From Flavobacterium branchiicola (GTDB lineage Bacteria > Bacteroidota > Bacteroidia > Flavobacteriales > Flavobacteriaceae), in the NCBI RefSeq assembly GCF_018383905.1, contig NZ_JAGYWA010000004.1:248001-312000 (forward strand): DNA of 64,000 bases, read 5' to 3'. The position numbers and the translations under genes are program-made. Of the stretch, positions 8,879 through 15,668 are shown one piece after another (position 1 is the stretch's first letter; each line of letters opens with the position of its first letter). A model generated the notes under the pieces. The model worked only from the letters and a program-made list of their open reading frames with translations. It was not told the origin of the DNA and searched no databases.

Positions 8879-9196
8879 TTAACCGCAAAGAGCGCCAGGA
8901 TTTTTTAACTTAAGTTGCGCATATAAACGCAAAGTTCGCAAAGCTTTGTCTAAAAAAAACTTGCGAACGCTATATAAAACGTAGCCCAAGGTTTCAACCT
9001 TGGGTTCACAAAGATTTTCCACAATATGAGTTCCCAAGATTGAAACCTTGGGCTATATTAAAATATTTTGCATTAATCTTTGCTCCCGATAGCTATCGGA
9101 ATGCAATACAGATTTAAAATCCTTTTAATCCTAGTAATCTGTGGCAAAATAGTAATCGAAAAGTTTTGCTCTAACCTTTGCGAACTTTGCGGTTAA
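8879..9196. repeat. Nested palindromic intergenic repeat element
   Basis: This 318-bp element has 12-bp perfect terminal inverted repeats (TTAACCGCAAAG at 8879-8890, CTTTGCGGTTAA at 9185-9196). A second 16-bp pair (CGCAAAGTTCGCAAAG at 8928-8943 and its complement at 9176-9191) lies inside, and then a 15-bp pair (TAGCCCAAGGTTTCA at 8982-8996 and its complement at 9041-9055). It also holds two self-contained palindromes: CCCAAGGTT-TC-AACCTTGGG at 8985-9004 and CCGATAGCTATCGG at 9086-9099. There is no open frame. It resembles the dispersed palindromic repeats common in flavobacterial genomes. Confidence 0.7.
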
Positions 9197-9200
9197 ACAT

Positions 9201-10553
9201 TTAAGATAAGAAATCCTTAAACCATAATCCGGAATTTTTGATGGTTCTTTTCTGTGTTTCAAAATCAACGTGAATTAAGCCGAATCTTGCGTTGTAACCT
9301 TCAGCCCATTCGAAGTTATCGGTTAAACTCCAGACAAAGTAGCCATCGACATTCAGACCTTCTTCTTTGGCTTTTAAAATCTGTTCCAAATGATCCTGAA
9401 TAAAGTGAGTACGCTGAATGTCATGCACTTTTCCGTTTTTTATGGTATCAGGAAAGGCAGCACCATTTTCGGTAATTATAATTTTTCGGATGCCTTCGTA
9501 GCTGTTAAATCTTTTTAGAATATGATATAAAGCTGGAGGATAAACTTCCCAGCCCATTTCAGTAGAAATAACATTTCTTTTTTCGGCACTAATTAATTCA
9601 GCACCAATGTAGGGAATCAGTATAGAAGATTTTACAACTTCTCTGGTATAACATTGTAGTCCGATAAAATCAAAATCGAAAGACAGATTGTTGAGGTCGT
9701 CTTGTAAAATGTAATTGTTTAATTTTTTTAAAACCGGCAAATCTCCCTGCGGATAACCAAGTCCTAAAAGCGGTTCTATAAAAGTTCTGTTCAGTAAAGT
9801 ATCAACGCGTTTTGCAGCTTCGATATCTTTTTGACTTTGAGAGAAAGGTTCAATATGAGTGCAGGAAAAAGTAGTTCCTATATTAGCATTTGGGATATTT
9901 TCTTTAATTTTTTTTGCGCCTGCAACCGTTGCCAAAGTAACATGATGCATGGCTTTTAGGTAATTTGTGATGCCTTTTTTCCCCGGAGCGTGAATACCTA
10001 AAAAATATCCGGCTCCGGTAAAAACAGAAGGTTCATTAATCACCATCCAGTTTTTTACACGATCACCAAAATGTTTCACACAAACGGCTACGTATTCTGA
10101 AAACCAGGAAACCGATTCCCGATTGGTCCAGCCGCCTTTTTCTTCAAGAGCATGTGGTAAATCCCAATGATAAAGCGTAACCCAGGGTTCAATACCTTGC
10201 GCCAGTAAAGAATCGATGATTTTATTATAATAATCAATTCCCGCCTGATTTACAGGATGAACGCCAGTTGGCATAATTCTGGTCCAGCTGATTGAAAATC
10301 GAAAATTAGGAATATTTAATTCCCGAATGAGATCGATATCGGTTTGGTAAGAATTGTAGAAATCGCAAGCAGTTATAGCGTGATGTCCATTTTTGATTTT
10401 TCCTTTTTGGGCTGTAAAAACATCCCAGATAGAAGAACCTTTTCCATCCGCATCATGTGCACCTTCAATTTGGAAAGCGGCGGTAGAAACACCCCACAAG
10501 AAATCTTCGCCAAATTGGTTTTTGTTCAGAAATGACTTTTCAATTTTATTCAT
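9201..10553 (-). CDS. GH1 family beta-glucosidase
   Basis: A 450-residue glycoside hydrolase family 1 enzyme, a retaining exo-acting beta-glucosidase or related beta-glycosidase with a TIM-barrel fold. The N-terminal FLWGVSTAAFQIEGA signature is present. The acid/base glutamate is in VINEPSVF (Glu174) and the nucleophile in IITENGAAF (Glu362). The C-terminal WSLTDNFEWAEGY aglycone-site motif is also there. There is no signal peptide, so it should be cytoplasmic and act on short beta-glycosides after import. No transporter or sugar gene lies beside it, so the substrate cannot be judged from context. Length and motifs are intact. Confidence 0.95.
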   Translation of the reverse strand: MNKIEKSFLNKNQFGEDFLWGVSTAAFQIEGAHDADGKGSSIWDVFTAQKGKIKNGHHAITACDFYNSYQTDIDLIRELNIPNFRFSISWTRIMPTGVHPVNQAGIDYYNKIIDSLLAQGIEPWVTLYHWDLPHALEEKGGWTNRESVSWFSEYVAVCVKHFGDRVKNWMVINEPSVFTGAGYFLGIHAPGKKGITNYLKAMHHVTLATVAGAKKIKENIPNANIGTTFSCTHIEPFSQSQKDIEAAKRVDTLLNRTFIEPLLGLGYPQGDLPVLKKLNNYILQDDLNNLSFDFDFIGLQCYTREVVKSSILIPYIGAELISAEKRNVISTEMGWEVYPPALYHILKRFNSYEGIRKIIITENGAAFPDTIKNGKVHDIQRTHFIQDHLEQILKAKEEGLNVDGYFVWSLTDNFEWAEGYNARFGLIHVDFETQKRTIKNSGLWFKDFLS

Positions 10554-10760
10554 TCAGGTATACTTTCCTTTATAATATGATTTATTAATGTAGGAAAGAA
10601 GATTGCATTGCTCTTAAAAAAAGCCACTCTTTGAATGAAACCAGGAAATTTAGATTAAAGAATTTCATAACTTTTAGTTTTATTCAAATTAATAAAACTA
10701 ATGTGAATTAATTGTAAAGTGATTATTATCAAATGATTAAATAAGATTTAAACATGCTTT

Positions 10761-10970
10761 TTAATCTTCCCATCCGCAAAGCGTGAGACCGTAACCTTGT
10801 GCTTGTTTTAGGGATGTTTTTACCACTTCGTGTCGACAGGCACTTAATCCACGACAATTTTCATTGTAATGGTATTTTTTTGCTCCAGATGGTCCGCAAA
10901 TAAATACATTTGATTCAGGAGGCCGAAAAGAAGTTAATAAAACAAATAAAAGAAGCAAAGTGTATTTCAT
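10761..10970 (-). CDS. Small secreted Cys/His-rich protein
   Basis: A 69-residue protein with an export signal (MKYTLLLLFVLLTSFRPP), then a compact domain with CGPSGAKKYHYNENCRGLS, CRHEV and GLTLCGWED. The pattern K-x-Y-H-x-x-x-x-C-R-G-L-x-x-C ... A-x-x-x-G-x-x-x-C occurs in many small flavobacterial proteins and as an accessory domain at the end of nuclease-like proteins. The spaced Cys and His residues could bind a metal. The exact function is not known. It starts nine bases after the upstream lipoprotein gene (10980-11390) and is probably co-transcribed with it. Confidence 0.75.
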   Translation of the reverse strand: MKYTLLLLFVLLTSFRPPESNVFICGPSGAKKYHYNENCRGLSACRHEVVKTSLKQAQGYGLTLCGWED

Positions 10971-10979
10971 TGAAAAGAC

Positions 10980-11390
10980 TTATTTAACAATTAAACTGTA
11001 TTCATTCCCATTACTATCAATCGCTTTTAGTTTTCCGTAGGAGATCCATTCTGTTTTAATTTCAATATCTGGGAGACTATCGCTAATTAATACACCGGCA
11101 CCAAGTTTATCCTGAACATTGATATTCCCAAAAACCGAATCGCCTTTGGTATTGATTCCTTTTACGTCATAATTATACTCATAATGCCCCGGATTTCCTG
11201 TTCTGTACTCATAGTGATATTTTTTATCGAGATGATAGGTTTTGGCTTCTTCTGGCGTAATAGTTTTTCGATCATCTACTGTAACTGCCGCTTTGTAGAA
11301 TGTACTTACTTGCTGCGGCTGCGGTGTAGTAACTCTTTTGCAGGAGAATAAAAACAGTAATAAAATTAAGGTAAAGTAGTTTTTTTGCAT
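10980..11390 (-). CDS. Lipoprotein, unknown function
   Basis: I chose the ATG at 11390 rather than the TTG two codons upstream, because it begins a tidy lipoprotein signal, MQKNYFTLILLLFLFSC, with Cys17 lipidated. The mature part of about 120 residues includes KKYHYEYRTGNPGHYEYNY and a C-terminal beta-rich stretch, ending in EYSLIVK. It resembles no family I can name. It forms a two-gene unit with the small Cys/His-rich protein directly downstream. Confidence 0.75.
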   Translation of the reverse strand: MQKNYFTLILLLFLFSCKRVTTPQPQQVSTFYKAAVTVDDRKTITPEEAKTYHLDKKYHYEYRTGNPGHYEYNYDVKGINTKGDSVFGNINVQDKLGAGVLISDSLPDIEIKTEWISYGKLKAIDSNGNEYSLIVK

Positions 11391-11477
11391 AGGCAATGTG
11401 AATTATGGTTTTGGTTAGAAAGTCGGAATAAATCTAGCTAGAATTATTTTCCTTGAAATGCGTACTTATACTTGATT

Positions 11478-12533
11478 TTAATCAGTTTCGTAAAGAGCTG
11501 CGGTTTCTAATAATTCTTTTTCATATTGATAAATATCATCAATAGATGAAATCGCAATTTTCGATTCATTTTTATTGTCATTAAAAAGGCTAATGTATTT
11601 TTTGCTGCCATTTAAATGAAGTCTTGATAAAGGTTTACGATTGTTGTCATCCAGAAGAATTCCAAAATAAGATTGTGTGTCGCGATAGACAATTCTGTTT
11701 GTTGGCAATTTTCGACGTAAAATCGCAACTACAATACGATAAGCATCAAGTTCTTCTTCAGTTGTATTGATTTTAGTATCATCTTCATCTACTGTTATTT
11801 CCTGATCTTGTTGTTTAATAGTTTCCTTTGTCAGAGCAGCATTTAAACGATCATTAATTTTATCATTGATAAATTGATTTACTGATTTCTGAACTAAATC
11901 TTTAAACTCATCAACCACTTTTTCAGTCAATCTGCCTGTATAAATTTTATTGGCAAACAATTTTGTAAAATCGGTAGAAGGCTCTTCTAATTCGGCTTTA
12001 ATCAATTTTTTAATTTCTTTAATATATTTTAGGGAACTAGCATTGTTTACAATGTTATTAACATCAAAATTGGCTTTGTGAAATTTTGCAATTTCGTTGA
12101 TTGTATTTTCTTTAAGATTGCAAATGTCAAATTCCAAAAAAGGCTTTTCGTCCATTTTATTCTGATCGTCCAAATCAGTAAAAAACTGATAGGTAATTCC
12201 GTTAGTTAAAAGAGCAAATCTTGTTTTTGTTACATGAAAATAACGGAATAACTGCGAATTATGAACTGTCAGTTTTTCTTTCCAGCTTTTACATTCTACA
12301 ATCATTATTGGCTCTCCATCCTGAAAGATTGCGTAATCTACTTTTTCTCCTTTTTTTAAGCCAAGATCAGCTGTAAATTCGGGAACTACTTCAAGCGGAT
12401 TAAAAGCATCATATCCAAGAATGTGAATAAACGGCAAAATAAAAGCATGTTTTGTAGATTCCTCGGTTTCAATTTTACTTTTTAGCTGATTTATTTTGTC
12501 TGCTAATGATTTGAGTTGAATGTTGATTTCCAT
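11478..12533 (-). CDS. Orphan HsdR-N-like (PD-(D/E)xK) restriction endonuclease domain protein
   Basis: A 351-residue cytoplasmic protein. Residues about 1-150 match the N-terminal nuclease domain of type I restriction R subunits: an ILPFIHILGYDAFNP segment, then the catalytic KVDYAIFQDGEPIMIVECKSW, with Asp, Glu and Lys of the PD-(D/E)xK centre, and FALLTNGITYQFF. The remaining part is helical, and a small C-terminal domain contains RIVYRDTQSYFGILLDDN. There is no helicase domain and no HsdM or HsdS nearby. Proteins like this are widespread in Bacteroidota as single genes. The role, defence or housekeeping, is unclear. Confidence 0.82.
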   Translation of the reverse strand: MEINIQLKSLADKINQLKSKIETEESTKHAFILPFIHILGYDAFNPLEVVPEFTADLGLKKGEKVDYAIFQDGEPIMIVECKSWKEKLTVHNSQLFRYFHVTKTRFALLTNGITYQFFTDLDDQNKMDEKPFLEFDICNLKENTINEIAKFHKANFDVNNIVNNASSLKYIKEIKKLIKAELEEPSTDFTKLFANKIYTGRLTEKVVDEFKDLVQKSVNQFINDKINDRLNAALTKETIKQQDQEITVDEDDTKINTTEEELDAYRIVVAILRRKLPTNRIVYRDTQSYFGILLDDNNRKPLSRLHLNGSKKYISLFNDNKNESKIAISSIDDIYQYEKELLETAALYETD

Positions 12534-12633
12534 GGGTAATTGATTTGAAATTATAATCCAAAAGTAAACCCAATCAAAACCAGTATTTTACGGAAATCCA
12601 TAATCCATCAAAATTAAATTTCAGAAATAAAAA

Positions 12634-12650
12634 AAGCCCCGAAGGAGCTT
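12634..12650 (-). terminator. Terminator after the module B response regulator
   Basis: Read on the minus strand, AAGCTCC-TTCG-GGGCTT forms a short GC-rich hairpin with a UUCG-type tetraloop, followed by seven T residues. It lies about 20 bases beyond the regulator stop codon. Confidence 0.75.
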
Positions 12651-12672
12651 GTAATAGTAGTGAAAGCAAATT

Positions 12673-13341
12673 TTAAACGATTCCCATATCTTTAGCAATG
12701 GCTACCAAATGAACGGTATTGTTGGCTTTAAAAAAGTCTTTTAGTTTAGACAATCTTTTTTCTATGGCGCTTTTACTATTGGGTTTTATATCAGTGCTTT
12801 TAAAAATATCGATAATGTCATCTTGTGAAGTTCCGTCAGCTAATAACTTTAGAATTTTAATATCAATATCGTCAATTTCATAGTTGTTTTTTTCCTTTAA
12901 AGCCGATGCCACTTCCATTGAAATAAACTTTTCATCAGAAGCTGAGATTAAATGAATTGCTTTTTTTAGTTCCTCAATACTATTTAAACCTTTTATGACA
13001 AAGGCGTCAATATCGGCATTCTCAAAAAGCGATTTAATACGGTAACTTTTATCTTCAACAGAATAAGCCAGAATTTTAATATCAGGCTGAATTTCGCGCA
13101 CTTTCTGAACCAGTTCGTCGCCATTGGCAATTTTTATTTCGCGATGATCTGCTTTAAACGAAAGATCACTGATTAACAAATCATAAGGTTCTTTTTGATT
13201 AATTGCTGCACGTATTTTTAAAAATGCTTCGTCACAATATTTTGAATGTTGGAAATCTACAATATCTAAATCTTTAAGAACTTGTTGAATTCCTAAATTG
13301 ATCGCATCAAGATCTTCTGCAATTAGTACTTTTTTGAACAT
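12673..13341 (-). CDS. Response regulator, REC plus LuxR-like HTH, module B
   Basis: A 222-residue response regulator. The receiver domain (about 1-135) has the acidic pair Glu9-Asp10 and the phosphoacceptor in LLISDLSF (Asp59). Later come AYS and VIKG, which hold the conserved Ser and Lys positions. The C-terminal 75 residues form a LuxR/NarL-type helix-turn-helix (DIDIKILKLLADGTSQDDI and SKSAIEKRLSKLKDFF). Its start is six bases after the stop of the TPR kinase, so the two are co-transcribed and very likely cognate. The module A kinase lacks such a partner and may also use this one. The structured spacers upstream of both lipoproteins are candidate target sites. Confidence 0.9.
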   Translation of the reverse strand: MFKKVLIAEDLDAINLGIQQVLKDLDIVDFQHSKYCDEAFLKIRAAINQKEPYDLLISDLSFKADHREIKIANGDELVQKVREIQPDIKILAYSVEDKSYRIKSLFENADIDAFVIKGLNSIEELKKAIHLISASDEKFISMEVASALKEKNNYEIDDIDIKILKLLADGTSQDDIIDIFKSTDIKPNSKSAIEKRLSKLKDFFKANNTVHLVAIAKDMGIV

Positions 13342-13347
13342 AGAAAA

Positions 13348-15045
13348 TTATTTAGGCATGGATATTTTTACTTTGAAACCTTTGTTGGGTTCAGTGTCAA
13401 AAGTAATAGTTCCTTTTATGGCCAAAATACGGTTTTCCATATTTTGCAAACCATTTTTTATAATTTTTGATTTTTCGCAGCCTTTTCCGTTATCCGTATA
13501 GTCAATAAAAGCCGTTTTTCCGTTGCTTTCAAACTTTACAACAACTAGAGGTGCGTCACTGTGTTTTTTCATGTTGACCATTAATTCTTGTAAAACTCTA
13601 TAAATAGCCACTTTTTTAATATCGTCAATTACATCCCAGTTTACTTTTTCGATACCATTTATAATAACGTTTGTGTTTTCGCTATTATAAGTTGAGAGCA
13701 TTTCTTTTAAGTTAATAGAATAATTTGCTTTGGTGTCAATTTCACTATTTTCTCTAGAAACTCCTCTAACGCGGGTATAAATATGATTTAATTTTTGAAT
13801 TAAATTTTCTTTCACATCTGTATTTGTGAGTGATTGCGTCTGCGCAAAAGTGATGCTGTTAAAAACATCATTTGCCAGTTCATCATGAATATCTTTGGCA
13901 ATTCTGGTTTCGGTATCGTAAGCCGTTTCTAATTTTATAATTCTTTTTTTGTTTTCATGGTTTTTACTTACAAAAAACAGAACTAAGCCAAGAATTATAA
14001 ATCCGGAAAGAAATAAAATCTTTTCATTTTCAGATTGTTGAAGCGCAGCTTCATTTTCAGCTTTTTGCAATCGTAATTTCTGGTTTTCCTCTTTTTCCTT
14101 TTTAGAATCGTATTTGATTTTGGCAAATTTATTTTTAAAGTTGTTTCGGATTTTGATGATACTATCATTAAGAAAAACAAACTTTTGAGCATATTCAGGG
14201 TTTCCGGCTCCTGATTTATTTGTAATAAGAAAGGATAAAGCATCCAATCGTTCGTCTATACTACGCAGTTCTGTAGAAGTTTGATACGCTTCTAAGGCAT
14301 ATTGATTTGACTTTTGAGAATTTTTATCTGCATAATATTCGGCTAAATGCAGATTGCTGGCAATACTTCCATACGAATCGCCTGATTGTTTTCTATTAGT
14401 AAGGCTTTCATTCATTAGAGCTAAGCCTTTTTCATTTTGTCCTTTTTTGAAATAAGCAAATCCAAGATTATCCAAAACCCGATTTCTGCTTTTTTTAGAG
14501 ATTTCTTTTTGAGTAAGGACAGATTCTAAAATAGCAATTGCTTTATCGTATTTTTTTTGAAGCGTGTAGAGTACAGCAATATTATTTAGTGGAGATAATT
14601 TTGCAACATCATCATTAGAGTCTTTTAAAGCTTCATTATAATAATGAATGGCGCTGTCGTAGATAAAAAGTTCTTTATCGGCAATTCCGTATAAATTATT
14701 AATTGCAGCACTGTAAATATCTTTTTTCTTTACATAAGGAAGAGCCTCAGTAAGGGTTTCTTTGCTTCCGTAATAATCACCATTGATTTGTTGAATAGAT
14801 GCCATTTGCGCGAGATTGAAAATAATATTTGCACTGTCTTTTATTTTCTCATAGGTGATTTTAGACTTATTGAAATAATAAAATGCATTATTATAGTTTT
14901 TTGCTTCAAGTTGTGCAATTGCTTTATCTCTCAGAACGAGCCCTTGTTCTTTTATTTGGTTATTATTGCCATTGGTTTTTGTTTTTTCTTTGCAGGAAAA
15001 AACAAATAGTAAAATAAAAATATAAAAAAACGGGGACCGTATCAT
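13348..15045 (-). CDS. TPR-containing sensor histidine kinase, module B
   Basis: A 565-residue paralogue of the kinase at 5042-6751, with nearly the same N-terminus (MIRSPFFY...FVFSC). TPR-like repeats fill about 30-320 (FYYFNKSKITYEKIKDSA, YDKAIAILESVL). A glutamine/glutamate-rich coil, a membrane helix (ILFLSGFIILGLVLFFV) and the H-box IAKDIHDELANDVF follow. The HATPase domain has QELMVNMKKH, DNGKGC and GLQNMENRI. It lies 55 bases after the lipoprotein gene and six bases before the response regulator, giving the order lipoprotein, kinase, regulator. The order and spacing of the first two genes match module A. The ligand is unknown. Confidence 0.9.
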   Translation of the reverse strand: MIRSPFFYIFILLFVFSCKEKTKTNGNNNQIKEQGLVLRDKAIAQLEAKNYNNAFYYFNKSKITYEKIKDSANIIFNLAQMASIQQINGDYYGSKETLTEALPYVKKKDIYSAAINNLYGIADKELFIYDSAIHYYNEALKDSNDDVAKLSPLNNIAVLYTLQKKYDKAIAILESVLTQKEISKKSRNRVLDNLGFAYFKKGQNEKGLALMNESLTNRKQSGDSYGSIASNLHLAEYYADKNSQKSNQYALEAYQTSTELRSIDERLDALSFLITNKSGAGNPEYAQKFVFLNDSIIKIRNNFKNKFAKIKYDSKKEKEENQKLRLQKAENEAALQQSENEKILFLSGFIILGLVLFFVSKNHENKKRIIKLETAYDTETRIAKDIHDELANDVFNSITFAQTQSLTNTDVKENLIQKLNHIYTRVRGVSRENSEIDTKANYSINLKEMLSTYNSENTNVIINGIEKVNWDVIDDIKKVAIYRVLQELMVNMKKHSDAPLVVVKFESNGKTAFIDYTDNGKGCEKSKIIKNGLQNMENRILAIKGTITFDTEPNKGFKVKISMPK

Positions 15046-15062
15046 AAATGGTACTTTCCCCG
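15031..15062 (-). promoter_or_regulatory. Hairpin enclosing the kinase start codon, module B
   Basis: On the minus-strand RNA, CGGGGA (15062-15057) pairs with TCCCCG (15036-15031), and an inner GTA/TAC pair brackets the AUG at 15045-15043. It matches the module A element at 6737-6769 in stem sequence and placement, while the loop and the linker next to TCCCCG differ. The ACTTTCCCCGAA block (15053-15064) is identical in both copies. Confidence 0.55.
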
Positions 15063-15100
15063 AATGTAAGAATTTAAAGAATATTATTTCTTTTTATTTG

Positions 15101-15286
15101 TTATTTTTTTGGTGGCGGAATAACAATTATATCATCTTCCGGACCAGTTGCCTGCGTAGTGTTCGCCGGAATAGGTTCTTTTTTTATCTCTGTTTTAGTT
15201 GCAGGAGTTTCTAATTCATCAGCAGTACAAGAAAATAAAGTAGTTGACAATAGGACACACGCTCCCAATAAATATAATGTTTTCAT
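15101..15286 (-). CDS. Small lipoprotein, module B
   Basis: A 61-residue lipoprotein. The signal ends STTLFSC, with Cys20 lipidated, and is followed by TADELETPATKTEIKKEP and a proline-rich end (VIPPPKK). It corresponds to 6806-6994 in size, position and general composition, though the tail has diverged. It is the first gene of the minus-strand unit with the TPR kinase and response regulator. Confidence 0.75.
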   Translation of the reverse strand: MKTLYLLGACVLLSTTLFSCTADELETPATKTEIKKEPIPANTTQATGPEDDIIVIPPPKK

Positions 15287-15313
15287 TTTTTTTATGATTT
15301 AAAAGTTGAACAT

Positions 15314-15495
15314 GGTATTGCTGTTCAGAACTATTCTGAATCTTGTTAAGGCAACACCAATTTTGTTTGGGAAGTGAAGTGCGTAGAACTATAAAATTTT
15401 ATTTATACTTCCCGGAATAAACTCCGTTTTACGGTTTTCCGCACTTTTTAATAGAACCAGTTTTGTACATTTGTTTTTGACCTGCAGATCAAAAC
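15314..15495. promoter_or_regulatory. Conserved structured spacer between divergent genes, module B
   Basis: This is the homologue of 7022-7201. GGTATTG (15314-15320) faces CAACACC (15352-15358) across 31 bases. GGGAAGT (15369-15375) faces ACTTCCC (15407-15413), also across 31 bases. A palindrome centred on CTGCAG (15473-15495) follows. Against copy A, the CTGCAG palindrome shows paired changes that keep the symmetry. An outer AACCAGTT/AACTGGTT pair surrounds it. The first hairpin also holds TTCAGAA-CTA-TTCTGAA, which is clearer here than in copy A. Confidence 0.6.
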
Positions 15496-15550
15496 GATAA
15501 CTGGTTTTGTTGAGGCAAAGTAACAACCGTTTTAAGCCTGTATCGTTCAG

Positions 15551-15667
15551 AAAGTCAGGAAAGTCGAATGATTTTTTTTAAAGTCAGTGTAAGTTTTAGA
15601 AGGTCACAAAAAGTCGCAAAAAGTCGAGAAAAGTACATTAGAAAAAGTTTTAAAAAGTCAAAAAGCG
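15551..15667. repeat. AAAGTC array phased at about 10 bp, module B
   Basis: AAAGTC starts at 15551, 15560, 15580, 15610, 15620 and 15654. Near matches (TAAGTT, AAGGTC, AAAGTA, AAAGTT, AAAGCG) fill 15590, 15600, 15630, 15644 and 15662, so the step is 8-10 bases almost throughout. All lie on one strand and run up to the ATG of the membrane-protein gene at 15669. This looks like a row of sites on one helix face for a multimeric DNA-binding protein. Confidence 0.65.
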
Positions 15668-15668
15668 T

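Noticed and set aside
8879..9196. Possible CRISPR array because of repeated CGCAAAG and CCAAGG units
   Set aside because: The units are inverted, not regularly spaced direct repeats with unique spacers, and no cas genes are present.
15551..15667. Possible CRISPR-like or coding tandem repeat
   Set aside because: The repeats are six bases with a 10-base period, far too short for CRISPR, and they do not encode a conserved peptide.
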